Shown here: in pieces, positions 41,642 through 53,464 of the stretch
Layout of the letters: every line of letters starts with the position of its first letter
Position numbering within the stretch: the stretch's first letter is position 1
NCBI GenBank assembly: GCA_002077065.1
Contig: NAJO01000067.1
Span: forward strand, 95,803 to 159,802
Source: Cryoendolithus antarcticus
Lineage: Eukaryota > Ascomycota > Dothideomycetes > Cladosporiales > Cladosporiaceae
Direction: 5' to 3'
DNA: 64,000 bases
Made by a program: the position numbers and the translations under genes
The notes under the pieces: model-generated
What the model was told of the DNA's origin: nothing
The model's database searches: none
Seen by the model: only the letters and a program-made list of their open reading frames with translations

Positions 41642-41884
41642 ATGAACAGCGACGACTATCACACAACGCAAAGGCACCGAGCTCGAGGCTGGCATATCAT
41701 AGCGCGAACCGAGCGCATGCTCGAGGTTCTTGACGAGACGCTCGCTCAGCTACAAAACTCACTCGGGACGGCAATACATGCTGGCAATCTCGAGAACAAT
41801 GGACACGTCGCTACCTTAGAGGAACTCCAGGCTATGGCACTACAATTGCGAGAGGTGGCAAAGGAAGTCAGGAAATCGTTCTAA
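41642..41884 (+). CDS. Small hypothetical helical protein
   Basis: This is an 80-residue frame starting MNSDDYHTTQ. The body is predicted helical with heptad-like spacing (ARTERMLEVLDETLAQLQNSL; VATLEELQAMALQLREVAKEV). No family is recognised. It could be a complete small protein or the last exon of a longer gene, since the frame is open upstream from 41450. Confidence is limited by size. Confidence 0.35.
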   Translation: MNSDDYHTTQRHRARGWHIIARTERMLEVLDETLAQLQNSLGTAIHAGNLENNGHVATLEELQAMALQLREVAKEVRKSF

Positions 41885-42249
41885 GCGTGCTGGGGATGGA
41901 AGAGCACGACACTCTCTACTCACTCTGATAAGCGAACAATACAACAGAACATCACTGCACTGCATGTTTGGCGCAACGCAACTCTCTTCGAAGACATCTT
42001 CATTTAGGTGTACATGTTCAGACGTGCGTTACTGACATAGAGCACTGGGAACCCGCTACATCTTCACAGATGTCCGACAAGCCTGCTGACTCCATAAGCC
42101 GTCGACAGGAGCCGATGATCGCTATTTGTCATTGACTGATATTGTCGCACACCACTTCATTGAAAGCCACGCTGTGCTAGGCGGCGTCCATCATACAGTT
42201 TGACAAGTACTGTTGCGATCGATCGCAAGCACAGCTGTTCTCCACAGTT
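41885..42249. other. Intergenic region
   Basis: Nothing recognised in this 365-bp stretch between the small helical frame and the uncertain minus-strand locus. Confidence 0.35.
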
Positions 42250-43061
42250 CTAATGCTTCGTTGCATCCTTCGGCTGTTCAGCGGCTTTGCGATTCCCTGG
42301 TCCCCGTGACTCGGTGTTCACGACTTGAGCAAAGCTATCCTCGACGGCAGCCTGACTCCTCAATCGATCCAGCGCAGACTTGGGGTGCTTAGCATTGTGC
42401 ATGATATGGTCTAGCTGTGTCTTGTGCATCTTCGAGGTCCCGACATCGGGTGGAAGCGTTACTTCGATCTCGTCTTGGTCATCATCAAAAGTTATGCATT
42501 CCCACAACGGACTAGGCTGGTTGACTTTGACTTTCCTGCCGGGTTTCCTGGCATGGTAGATATAGCCATCTCCCGGCGCCATTTAGAGGATCCATTGTCC
42601 CTTCTCGAAGACCATGGGGAAGTACTCGATCCGCCCGGGTGGTTTCAGATTGAGCTTGTTGTTGGGTTCGTCGGCATGCACGCCGTTTCTCCACTGAAGA
42701 TCAGACGTGCACGCTGCAGGTGCCTTGCAGCCGCGGAGACCTTACGGGCGCTCCTGCAGCCTCTGCGCTGGAGCACGTCTTCTACTGGCCCGGAGTCCCG
42801 ACGAGACGTTGCGTTTTCGGCCCCGTTCTTGAAGCGAAGGGTGTGGGGCCGGGTCGGCGATAGGACCTCCGCCATTGCGGCGTCCATGATGGCGGCCTTC
42901 CGGAAGTGCATGCTGGCGTCTGGATTGGCTTTCATACCCATCTCTGCGGATTGAGTCTGCGGTGCTTGTGTTGATTGGTCTTGGGTGTCGAATGATGAAG
43001 GATCGGAAGACTGGCTTGCTCTAACTGGGAAGCCGCAGCAACCTGGGAGAGAGCACCGCAT
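42250..43061 (-). pseudogene. Uncertain minus-strand locus, probably a broken gene
   Basis: The last part (42582-42250, 110 residues from MAPGDGYIYHARKPGRK) looks like real protein. The same frame upstream also does (WRNGVHADEPNNKLNLK, GRIEYFPMVFEKGQWIL), but a TAA at 42585-42583 separates them. Further upstream the coding signal moves to another frame (MRCSLPGCC... from 43061). A splice from a GTAAGG donor near 42730 to a TTCAG acceptor near 42693 is conceivable but does not remove the TAA. I read it as a decayed gene or a gene with a sequence error. No family is recognised. Confidence 0.3.
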
Positions 43062-43637
43062 ATATGCTTATGACCAGGATGAAGTGTCCTCCGTCCGTAT
43101 CGAGGGCGCGTGGATTTGTCAACTGTATCCAATGGATCTTGCACAGGAGTGGACTATAGCTAGAGGACACAAACAGCCGGTAGCCAATGAGGCTGTTCGA
43201 TCATGTATAAGAGCATTTCTGCTGACCACAAAGTTCGCGCTTTCATCTTTACGCTTTCGCACCGTACCAGACTTCGAACTGTGTGTTACTTCTTGTCAAG
43301 CACTCGGCTGTTTATTGTGATGGGACTTGCGTGAGAGTTGTCAGAAAGGGTATGTGCACTATGAGATCGCTACGCCGCGCACGGTAGGCTGCAGTGCGAT
43401 CTTTCCTCGAACGCCACACGTTGTAAGGTTCGGCGGACAACATAAGGATTTACAGTATTCTGGGGCAGAAACTGTTATAGGAAAATAGAGCGTATACCCT
43501 GTTCACAATCGAATCTATCGTTTCGCAATCTAGCATACAACTCCCTCTATCTCCCTCCGTGCAGTTCTATCTTACATATGCTTTGTCAATACACATCAAC
43601 GCCCTCGAAATTCTAACCTCGTAGCTTGAAAAGATCC
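43062..43637. other. Intergenic region
   Basis: This 576-bp stretch between the broken locus and the Pro-rich hypothetical gene has no supported feature. The part nearest 43600 is A/T- and C/T-rich, as expected for a 3' UTR. Confidence 0.35.
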
Positions 43638-44639
43638 CTAGAACGATGAGCGCCGTGTTTTATGCAGTCGTGGAGCACCCGCCGTCTTGAATATGTGACG
43701 GTCAGGTCCGCCGTTCGGCTCTTTGGCTGCACGAGGTATGCGCTGCATGGCATCACTCACAAGTTCCATAGCTGAGCGCTCATTGCTGGTCGCGCGTTCA
43801 AGTGCATGTATACTTCCAGGAGGATATGTGCGTGTGCCATCGCTCTCCCGTGCTAGTGGACTCGGCGTGGAAGGCGGACTCGGTGGCGTAACTGTGATAG
43901 CCTGGTAATGCACTGGCGAGTGGGTCGGCGAGGTCGATCTGAGAGGCGAGTCCGGTGGTGTGAGGACGATCTTCGGCACGGGTGATAATGGCGTGCAGGC
44001 AAGCTTCCCAGCTAGACAGAATGTGTCCGTGACCTTGACAGTGAGGTCCAAATCTCGGCTTGCGGCCTTCCCAGGCTGCTCGGCAGCTTGCTTCGAGTTT
44101 TCGGCCTCCAAGTCCTCTCTTGTCTTGCTGTGCGATAGAGAGCTCCTCAACGCAGGCGCTCGTCTCCTGCGTGGCAAGTCAAGATCCCTCGACGTCATCA
44201 CAGTCTCCTGCATCCCCGGCCCCTTCAACCACAATCTCGAAGCCGTACATCTTGCCTCAGCTGGCGAGGTGAGCGCGAACGTACAAGCCGCGCGATTGAG
44301 CGCATTGAACTTCTCCCTCGCCATGACAAGATACTCGCCAATGCATTGCTCGTCTTTCAGGTCATACAAGGTCTCGTGCGCTACCTCCATGGCCTTATCG
44401 ATGGCGTACTTGATCGCAGGTCCATTTCGCTCAGCATCTTGCGCCCGTAAGATGTCCTCGACCCAGGTTCTGTAGAGCTTGTTCATGCTTGCGACGTAGC
44501 AGGCGTCACGGGGATCCATGCCTTGGTAGTATGCTTTGGCCCAAGTTCTCAACTGCTTGTAGAGAAGACAAGACTTCAGGTCTGGGTCGTCTTGTTGTGG
44601 GTAGTCGAAGAGCGTGAAGGGTCCCTGTCTTTGAGCCAT
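43638..44639 (-). CDS. Hypothetical protein, helical N-terminus and Pro/Ser-rich C-terminus
   Basis: This is a 333-residue single-exon frame. MAQRQGPFTLFD is the first in-frame ATG; the frame upstream has only non-ATG codons. The N-terminal half (about 1-150) is compact and helical, with Trp/Tyr/Cys-rich stretches (LKSCLLYKQLRTWAKAYYQGMD, ACYVASMNKLYRTWVEDIL, CIGEYLVMAREKFNALNRAAC). The C-terminal half is disordered and Pro/Ser/Thr-rich (TPPDSPLRSTSPTHSP, TPPSPPSTPSP), with several S/T-P sites that could be proline-directed kinase targets. I do not recognise a family. Upstream sequence to about 45190 has open minus-strand frames that might be further exons, but no convincing splice was found. 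Confidence 0.55.
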   Translation of the reverse strand: MAQRQGPFTLFDYPQQDDPDLKSCLLYKQLRTWAKAYYQGMDPRDACYVASMNKLYRTWVEDILRAQDAERNGPAIKYAIDKAMEVAHETLYDLKDEQCIGEYLVMAREKFNALNRAACTFALTSPAEARCTASRLWLKGPGMQETVMTSRDLDLPRRRRAPALRSSLSHSKTREDLEAENSKQAAEQPGKAASRDLDLTVKVTDTFCLAGKLACTPLSPVPKIVLTPPDSPLRSTSPTHSPVHYQAITVTPPSPPSTPSPLARESDGTRTYPPGSIHALERATSNERSAMELVSDAMQRIPRAAKEPNGGPDRHIFKTAGAPRLHKTRRSSF

Positions 44640-45352
44640 GGCTAGTATATGATCGAACTTATTCGGGTTCGACCAATGACTTATGGAGAGACGAGTGTAA
44701 ACCTGTGCGCCTAATGGAATGTACCGTGCTGTATGTAAGGTGTTTTGTATGCAGACGAAGGTATCTGGTTCAGTAATGTGCTGGAGCAGATACGTTCTGC
44801 AGGCTTCGAGGACGAGGCAATTCAATATACCCACGAAGTTTATGCGAAAGCTCGATATGCCGACCCGGAGCCTCTGTGTTGGGTCCGAGGACAGCGTGTA
44901 GCATTGAGGACGAGTTGTCCTGCGCCAATCGAATCAAGCTGACCATTTTGTCGAGTGTGCGCAGTCCAATCGATGTAGGTGTTTGCTGACCATGATGGGG
45001 TTGATGAATGGCCAGCGACTCCCGCACACTAAGCTTTGCCATGTGGCCCACCACACCGACAAGTTTGGACGTCCCAGATCCATGGTCACATACCCTTCAG
45101 CTCGGAGTGGAATCCTGGCCGCCAGGAGACCCATATCAAATGCTGTCGCATCGATATAACGTCCTACAACTGTAGACGCGAAGCCCTGCAATCGGCTACA
45201 TCGTCAACGAGCGGGTTGACAGTTGGAGTCGTTGGCAAAGCCGCGCGAACATACTCCGGCCGGTACCGTGGAGAGGCACAGCTGGACAGCGGCATTCGAG
45301 TCGGCAGAGCATGATGGCTTTCGGACTCGTCAGAACGCTTGCATCACCGCAC
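44640..45352. other. Intergenic region
   Basis: This 713-bp stretch between two minus-strand genes has short open frames on the minus strand (44934-45191, 44770-45054) without family support. It contains the promoter of the Pro-rich hypothetical gene. Confidence 0.35.
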
Positions 45353-46541
45353 TCAAACGATCAGTATCTTGCGCAGCGCCTTGCCCAAAGTCTCAACCTG
45401 TGCATGCTGTCAGCTCGCCACTCCCTGGAATCCATGACTGCCACTCTTGGCAACTCACATGCGGCGTCTGCGTGATCTGAAAATGATTCCCAGTCATATA
45501 ATCAAACCCATACTTCGTACCCGGCAACAACTTCTCCCACCCCTCAGTCTTCAACATGCCCCTAGGCTCCAGTAGGAACCTCGTGACCTTGACTCCCAGA
45601 TCGACCTTCAGCCCACTCGTTGCCACATCCTTCACAAGACCCTCGCGGACCCAGATGAAGTCCACATTCGCCGGAACATCCGGCGCAGCCAGGGGTGTAG
45701 GCATATACTTGTCTACTGACAATACGGTGCTGGTGAAATGCTGCACAAGCCACTCGGGCGCTCTCTTGGCCCCACTAGCGCCCATGAGTCCGTTCGTCGT
45801 CAGCTCGTCCACCACTTGCGCTGGCAGCGCTTCGTAGACCAAGCGACAAGGCGAATCAATCAGGATCAGTCTCTCGACCTTCTCCCCGGCAGCCACAAGC
45901 AGCTTCGTGATCTCGTACGAGTAGTATCCACCAGCCGACCACCCGCCAAGAATATACGACCCTTTGGGCTGCAGCTTCCGGATCTCAGAAAGCCACAGGC
46001 GGGCCATACGCTCGATACTGCATGTGAAGTCTTGCGCTTGGCGGAGGAAGGGCGAGTTGAGACCGATCAGGCATACGTCGTCACCTATGGGTGGGAGAGT
46101 CCCATAAGAGGTACCTGCTCCACTGCCATCGGGAAGGAGGAAGACTGTTCGTCCAGTATTCGATGGCTTGCCCTGGAGCACGACAGAGAGCGGTACCTTC
46201 GGCTTCGGCACCCCGTCCCACGGATCCGCGGGCTCTGCAGTTTCTAGAGGCGATCGCGGTGAAGAGATCTCGATTTTTGGGATGCCATTCTCCAGATCTG
46301 CGGGCTCGCCGCCTGCTGCTACGAACTTCTTGAAGGCGCCGACGTTCGGATAGCGGAGGAAGTCGTCTGCTTCGACCGGAAACTCGAGTGCGTTCGTCAA
46401 GTCCTTCGCTGTTGCTGAAGCCAGCAGTTCACCAAGTCCAAGGAACTTCCACGTCTCGTGATCTTGAAAGTCGTCAGGCTCGAGCGATAGAGCTTCACCA
46501 ATGACATTCAATGCCGTCACAATGGCATCTTGATCCGCCAT
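45353..46541 (-). CDS. Free-standing polyketide-synthase-type ACP-thioesterase didomain protein
   Basis: Exons 46541-45459 and 45397-45353 flank a 61-bp intron (GTGAGT..GCACAG, CTGAC branch) and give 375 residues. Residues about 7-75 have an acyl-carrier-protein layout (IVTALNVIGEAL..DD..FLRYPNVGAFKKFV), but the usual G-x-D-S-L is G-L-G-E-L at 35-39, so the phosphopantetheine serine is replaced by Glu38. The C-terminal alpha/beta-hydrolase thioesterase has FLLPDGSGAGTSYG, GGWSAGG (nucleophile Ser202), LILIDSP (Asp229) and GNHF (His353), a full triad of the type that ends fungal non-reducing PKSs and NRPS-like enzymes. No ketosynthase or adenylation domain is adjacent. It may hydrolyse acyl chains in trans or be a remnant of a synthase. 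Confidence 0.82.
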
Positions 46542-47135
46542 AGCGGTGTTCTGCTGCAGAAAGTAAATAGCAAACCCAGCGGTGTCCGATCACTCTCAAG
46601 TGCTTTCCCGAGTCCAGTCGTAAGCGCTGTCGATCTTCACGATGCCCAAAGCGCCAGTTGCCTTATGCACGAGACTCCAGACTCCAGGGACTCCAATAAT
46701 CTCAAGCCACACAGAAATAACTCAACACAGCGCAATGCAGAGTCTGAGGAAGCGAGTGAGCTGAGATGAGAAAGTGCATCCTTCACCGGACCTCACATCG
46801 GAGAGCCGTTGAAGCTGAGTCAGCACGTTTTCTCATGGATCCCAGCATTACCACAGCAGACACGAGCGAAATAGATCATCTGCAGTGTCACAGCAGTAGC
46901 GGTTTGATACGAAGCAAGGTCATTCTGAAGGACTCGAGTGAAGGTCTTCATACTCCATACAAACACTGCACTACATACTCGCACATTCGCGCAAGAATCA
47001 CACTTCTGAAGGGGGAATATTGCTCTACCTAACCCATGCTCATACCGCTCGCTCGCTGACTCCCTCGCAAAGAGGAAAGAAGTATTCATGTACACATACC
47101 GTTACTCCCTCCCCACTGTCCCTCATTGTGAACCC
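46542..47135. other. Intergenic region upstream of the ACP-TE gene
   Basis: This 594-bp stretch holds the ACP-TE promoter and the 3' region of the Ala/Ser-rich giant gene. No gene is supported. Confidence 0.35.
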
Positions 47136-47411
47136 CTACTGCCGGAATCCCGACTGATACTGTTCGACAAGTTTCTCAACACCCTCTCTCCACTCCTCCC
47201 GGGTCACCCGCTGTTCTTGCTTTCCAACCTCCAGCTCTTCCTTCCTGTCATTGCCACCTCCAAATTTCTTCATGGTTGCATTCTTCTTACGCCCACTAAA
47301 CAGCCATCCCAAGTACCTCGCTATCAACCACGCAACAGTCTCACCGACCTTGAACCAGATGTACATCTTCGACTGAGCCCACTCGCTCTGCCACCACAGG
47401 GGCGAGCCAAT
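47136..47411 (-). other. Possible alternative last exon of the Ala/Ser-rich giant gene
   Basis: Directly after the TAG that ends the main frame (47414-47412), the same frame stays open for 91 codons (GSPLWWQSEWAQSKMYIW, then TVAWLIARYLGWLF, then a charged Lys/Glu tail) to a stop at 47136. Splicing a 60-bp intron, 47471-47412 (GTGAAG..TTGTAG, GCTAAG branch), would remove the TAG and fuse this segment in phase 0, giving 1819 residues instead of 1747. Confidence 0.45.
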
Positions 47412-50400
47412 CTACAACTCGTCCCTGACGCTCTTAGCACTACTCTGCGCAGCCTCAGCATTCCCCTTCACTATGCTCTCGACCACGCTCTGCGCCGCCT
47501 CAACCCCACCCTTCGCGCTCTCAGTCACCTGCGCACCGACGCTCTCGACCACACTTGCCGCCGCGCTCAGCCCCTCGGCCACCGAGCCAGTGGCTTGCGC
47601 ACCGAGACTCTCGAGCTGCGAACGTGCTGATGCTACGGCAAGAGACAAGCGAGATTGCGCTGACTCCATAGCGCCTACCTCTGGTCCGTAGATTGCCGAG
47701 CTGATACTCGCGGATGCAGCAGAAGCGGCGGATGAAGCAGCAGACGAGATCGAGGAGGCGACAGCAGCCGCACCAGAAGTAGCCGAGCCGGCGATGTTGG
47801 AAGCCGTTGTCGTCGTGTCGCCGAAGAGTGCGATGGAGATGGCGGAAGAAGCAGACGCAGCAGCATCAGCGATATTAGAGGATGCCGAGTCAGCGTAGCC
47901 GGCTGAGGTGCCATATACGGCGACGCTGGCGGAGCTAGAAGCAGCGGAATAGGCCAGAGCAGCAGAGGACGAGGCGGCCTCGACGTAGCCGGGTGTTGTG
48001 CCGTACACACCCGCGCTAGCGGCGCTGACAGCCTCCTCCAGCTGCGCCGAGACAGACGCCAACGCCGCCTCAATGGCAGGAGGCGGAGTGAAGACCGCAG
48101 CCACGACAGAGGAGGCGGAGACGTAGGCTTCGCTCGCATAGCTGGAAGCTGAAGAGGCTACGCCCGCAGCACCAGTATAGTAAGCAGACTGTAAGCGCGC
48201 CATGACGGAGTCAGTGAAATCTGGCTCTTTGCCGTTCACCAACTCAGCAAAGAGCGACTGAACAGCTGCATACTGCTGCACTGCACCATCGGTAACCTGC
48301 GCGTAAGCAACCGTAGCGGTAGAATAGATAGCATCCGTATAAGCAACCGGCGTCGGCTGGCCATAGATCTGCTGACTCGCGCCCGAGATAAGCGCATCCC
48401 AGTTGTTCGACGCCTGCGACGCGATGGACTGCGCATAGCCTGTCGTGGTGCCGTAGACAGCGCTGCTTGCAGCTGAAGAAGCGGACTCAACGTAGCCTGT
48501 CTCAGTGCCGTAGATCGCATCGTAGCCCATTGCACCGGCCTGCTGGAAGGCGATCCCGGCTTCGACGACGGCGAGATCGACCCGCGCGGAGAGGCTGTGA
48601 AGGAAGGATTGAGCGAGTGGGGTGGATGTAACGCCTGCTGCTGTCTTGGCCTGTTCGGTCAAGCTGGCAAAGTTGGCGGATGCAGCGGAGGTCGCGGCGA
48701 GGTAGGAAGCTTGTGCAGCGTCCATGACGCCTTGGTAAGCTGGTTTCTGGACAGCGGCGAATTGGCTCGAGGCTGCTGCTGAGGCGGCGCTGTATTGCGA
48801 GGAGATGGAGTCGAGCACGCTCTGCGCGGGTGACTTGGAGGTCGCGCCTGCGGCTGAAGTAGCGGAAGCGTAAAGATCGGCCATACTTAGGCTGGCGGCA
48901 GAGACAGCGGAGTTGTAGGCGCTACGTGCGGTGGCAACGGCTGCGTTGAAGCCAGTTGTCGGTGTTGCGCCCACAGCGGTCCTGGCAGCGTCGTACTGGC
49001 TTGAAGCAGCGAGCGCAGCGGCCGTGTACTGATCGTTAATGCTGTCAAGTACACTTTGAGCCGGGTTCTTCGCGGTCACGCCCGCAGCCGCGAATGCAGC
49101 TCCGATGAGCGCAGTCTGCTTGCTGGCAGCAGCTGACATGAGCGAGCTATAGGATGCCGCGGCAGCTGCAGTAGCGCCTGCAAGGCCAGTAGTGGGAGTT
49201 GCGCCGACGGCGCTTGATGCAGCAGCGAGGAATGAAGAGTATCTGTCGTGTGCAACACCAATACCCTGGTAGTAAGCTTGCTGAGCGGAAGCAAGGTAAG
49301 CCTGATTGGGAGGCGTTGGCTCAGCACCGACTGCGACTTTCGCATTCTGGTATTGCGACGAAGCAGCCGAAAGACCCTCAGCAAGACGCACAGACGCGAT
49401 CGAGCTGATGCTCTCATACACGCCTTGCGTGGAGTACAGAGTAGGCGCAGCAGACGAAGCCGCGCTCGAGACATCGCCATAGCGACTGCTAGCCGCGGAT
49501 AACGCAGCAGAGTAAGCAGACTCAGCAGAAGCGAACATCTGCTTGTGCACAGGCTTGTACTTGCCAATTATTTGCTCCGATAGGCGGGATGTAGCAGCGT
49601 CGTAGTGGGATTGCGCGGCGTTGACGGCGTCTGAGTAGCGGGACTGTGCTGCGGCGGCGGCAGTGGCACTTCCGGAGGCTGCTTGAATGGCGATAGACTC
49701 GGCGAGAGAGCTCGCGGATGCTGCCACGGAGCCTGATGCTGACGAGGCTTGCGCGCTCAGGGAAGCGGCAGCTGAGCTGGCCGAGGAAGCTGCGGCGACG
49801 GCGGAGGGTGTGCCATAGATTGCGTGTGAGGCACTTGATGAGACACTGAATTCAAGTCAGTAAGGCGCAACATCGTTCGAGTCAGGGTCCACATACGCAT
49901 CAGCAACACTCTTCACCTTTTCAGTAGCAGCCCCGACTCCCTCAACGACATCGTCATACACATCATCCAAAATTGGTCCGCTGTTCGAAGGCATAGCCTG
50001 CGCCATAGCGCCACCCCAGACTTTTGAAGAAGCCTTGGCACTCGCAGTCGAAGCGGCGGAAGATGCGACGGAAGAAACAGACGAGGCACTGGAGCCAGCG
50101 TTGTCAATGAAATCCGAAGCGTGATCCGAGACCTCGCTGGCAGCAGAGTAGACGCTCGAGGATGCTGCGCTGCCGATGGATGAGCCGCTACCGCCGGCCG
50201 AGCTTGCTTGCGAACGAGCTGCTGCAAGGATGCTGGCGGCACTGGGATCGACGCTGCTGCGTGGCGATAGCTTCGAGGAGACGGAAGACGCAACGCTCTG
50301 CGCGGAGCCTGTTGAAGTGCCTATCACTGCAGACGAGGCCGATGAGGCAGCATCCGAGAGGGTGTCTGCGATGCCAGACTCTGTGCCGATGACGGAGCTG

Positions 50401-52706
50401 CTTGCTTCCGAGGCGACGCTGGAGGCGGATGCGGCAGCCTTGCTGCTTGCACTTGAGACGCTCGAAGACGCTTCCATGGCGAGAGACTGCGCAGAGCCAG
50501 TGGAGGAGCCAATGACGCTTGATGAAGCAGCAGACGCGACGCTTGAGCCGGAGGCGGAGATCTTGCTGGACACGCTCCCCATGATCGGCTGCTGGCCACC
50601 CACGACGGCTGCCGAAGCCACGTTCACGATACTCTCAGCAGATCCGGTAGAGGAGCCAACAACAGCCTCGGACGCCACGGAAGCAGCGCTTGACGCCGAG
50701 CTGGCAACATTGCTCGCCACGCTCTCGACAGCAGGCTGCTCACTGCCGACAACCGCAGCCGAAGCCTTGCTCGCAAAGCTCTCAGCCGACCCAGTGGAAG
50801 ATCCGACAACAGCCTCTGAAGCTTGCGATGCCTTATCCACAACGGCCGACTTAATAGCGCCAGCCGGCGCAGCACTCTTGCTAGAGCGTCCAACAATCGC
50901 CTCACTCGCATCCGTGATCTTATCCGCAACCTTCTTGCTTGCCCTCGCAGCCGCAGCTGGCACAACACGGCTGTTGAAGTCATTCGTCGCATCGAGCGCA
51001 GCGATCTTCCACTTCCCCACATCCCTCAAGCGTGCCAACTCATTCGCAGCGCCCTCAGCAACAGTCATAGCTCGCGACTCGACCTCAGAAGCAGCTTCCT
51101 TTGCGGCAGCGATGCCTGCGTGGCTTTCAGTGATCTTCTTGACATCATCGCGCCAGACCTGCACAGCCTTCTTAAGCTCGTTGTACCTGGTCCAGTCTTT
51201 GTGGCTCAGACCCTCTTGGCTCGAATACTTGCGGGCAATCTCAGTGAGGCGGATGTCTCGGATGCCTTCGATGGTCTCGAGGGTGGAGGTGAGTGCCTTC
51301 TCGACGAGCTCGTCGGTCTGGGTGTTGAAGGTCGTGTGCCACTCGCGGACAGCTTGGGCGCGGCTCTTGACTGTTTGGCCGGCGTTGCGGACGCCTTGGG
51401 TGAGAGATGACTCTGCAGATTCGATGTCCTCATCGGTCGGCTCAGCTGAGAGTCCACCAACGATGGCCAGGATACGAGACTTGACGCTGCTCACTGCGGC
51501 ATTCGATGTCTCCCGTAGCTGTGTGACAAGCGCATTGCCTGTGCCGTTGACCTGGCTCTTGTGCTGGCGTGCTGCGATGTCGTTGACTCGCTCCTTGAGA
51601 TCCTCAGAACCTTCCTCGACAGCCTTTGCACAAACAATTTCCCAGTTTTTGAGGTCTCCTTCGAACTGCTCACGAAGGTCGACGGTCGGAGTAGAAGATG
51701 CGGCCACAGAGCTGGCGGACGAAGTGCCAGAGGTAGCCTCAGAGATGGCAGAAGACACACTGGATGCAGACGCAGCAGCCGCAGAGGACGCCGAGGTCAG
51801 ACTGGACGATGTCTCGATGCTCTTGACTTTCGCCTCCAGCTTCTTCTCATCGCGATACCGGCCAAGACGCTCAGTGATGCGCATAAGCTGAGGCTCAACG
51901 TTCTCGCCATACAGCACGCGCATCTTTGGCCAGATCTGACGGGCCCAGAAGGACCACGCTGCACTGGAGGCATACTGGGCCTGAGGCAGAGCGGTGTCGA
52001 CGGCAAACTGGCGACCCTGGGTGAGGAGCTTTTGAGCGTAGGGCGCGGTGCGGCGGTAGACTGGCTCGACTTCCAGCTCCCAGATGTCGGCAGCTGAGGT
52101 CCTCAGCGACTGGACTTGCGGATTGACGACATCCTGTACCTTCTGTACGTAGGGTCCCAGGACGGCGTTGTACTGCTTGCCAGCTTGCTGTCTCGCGGCC
52201 TCCAGCTGCGGCTTGACAGACTTCTCCCACTGTTCGTGTGCAACCTTCTGCACCTGCTCAACCCTTGGTGCAGCATATTGCTTATACACCTTCTGCCCCG
52301 GCTGATAGACCTGCTGGTTCAGCGTCTCGACATATGGCTGTGCCTTCTGCACCGTTGGCTCAAGGTACTGCTGATAGTACGGCGTAGCATACGGTGTGAC
52401 ATAGTCCCTCGCCTGTAGATAAGGCTTGCACACCTTCGGCGTCCCCTCTAGCACCTCCTGCTGAGATGACGGACACCGGAAGAGCACAGTCGCCAGACAG
52501 TACCATATCAGCACCTTCGCCCCCTTGTCCAGCACCCACCCCGCATACGAGCCTCCTGCTTTGGCCTTCCGTCTCGTCCGCGTGCGAGTCGCTGCTGTGG
52601 CCCCTGATGTGCCGGCGGGAGTGCCATTGGGTGTGCCGTTCATCTTGGTCGATGAGGCTGTGCGTGACGGCCGCTGAGGTGTGCCGTTGTATTGCTTACC
52701 TCCCAT
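47412..52706 (-). CDS. Giant Ala/Ser-rich membrane-anchored protein ('hoxa13-like' fungal family)
   Basis: Exons 52706-49897 and 49845-47412 flank a 51-bp intron (GTATGT..TTCAG, TACTGAC branch) and give 1747 residues. The N-terminus has a basic stretch and one hydrophobic segment (WVLDKGAKVLIWYCLATVLF, about 57-76). Then come the conserved block FRCPSSQQEVLEGTPKVCKP and a run of Pro/Tyr motifs (PYATPYYQQYLEPTVQ, YAAPRVEQVQ, QWEKSVKPQLEAA). A helical region follows (about 340-620), then about 1100 residues of degenerate Ala/Ser repeats (VVGSSTGSAES, VGATPTTG, VYGTTPGY). From memory, fungal databases label this family 'transcription factor hoxa13', but no homeodomain is present. It ends in RDEL, an ER-retention-like signal, unless the alternative last intron is spliced. 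Likely anchored in the secretory pathway. It is divergent from DOA10. Confidence 0.78.
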
Positions 52707-53464
52707 ACCGGGGTGAGATGGGGCTTGTTTGCCTGGGCCAGGCGAAGCTCTTTCCCGCGATCGCGCCCGCAGAGCTTAAGCTTATACCGGGAAGCGACGA
52801 CGCGAGAGCTGGGATTGATGAGGGAAGGATCGATGAACGCTTCAAGGAAGGCGTGATGATTGATGGACGCACGTGGTCACATCAACGTTAATGATACTAC
52901 AGTACAAGAATCTCCTATCTTGCCCTCGGCGATAGTACTGGGGAACTTTCACCTCGCTTGCGCTGCCGCCTTCCAAGGTTCACGCCCGTTTGGACAGGCT
53001 TTAGCGCGACGAATGGCGTCACTGTCGCGTGGCACTTCCGTGATCCATTCATGAGTGCGTGGAAGATATTGACTGCTTCTAGCCATGTACTGATATCCCT
53101 CGCCCACGGCTGACGGGCTTATGCACAGCTGCGCCTATTCCTCCTGCGCAGCCATCTTCTCGAATACCCAAGGAGACCTGAACAGGTGTACTGATCACCT
53201 CATATCCGCTCGGCAATCACCCGCTGCTTCTGGCACTCCCGCACCTGCATGAAGTTGACGTCTGACATGTGATTGCGTAAAGTGACCACACCATAGTACA
53301 TCACTACTGGTACTCACATCAACATTGACCATCACTACAACTCACTATAGTGCGAGTGATATTCGTCCGGCGGTCTCACTGAAGCTGCCCATCCGATGAA
53401 TCCATAAGCGCATCGCCTCCTTGCCAGGCGCATCCTCTGTACCCTCGCCTCATTGCCATCCACC
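52707..53464. promoter_or_regulatory. Divergent intergenic region, Ala/Ser-rich gene / DOA10
   Basis: This 758-bp region lies between divergent start codons and holds both promoters. Short frames in it have no support. Confidence 0.4.

Noticed and set aside
42424..42954. 176-codon plus-strand frame
   Set aside because: It overlaps the minus-strand locus, which has the more protein-like composition, and has no recognisable motif. Neither strand is certain here.
50176..51891. 571-codon plus-strand reading frame
   Set aside because: It is exactly antisense to the Ala/Ser-rich gene; biased GCN/TCN codons keep the opposite strand open. The sequence is Ala/Ser/Thr/Leu filler with no domain.
47412..52706. 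Annotation as a homeobox transcription factor (hoxa13)
   Set aside because: No homeodomain is present. The name is a database carry-over for this fungal family; the visible features are a membrane anchor and Ala/Ser repeats.
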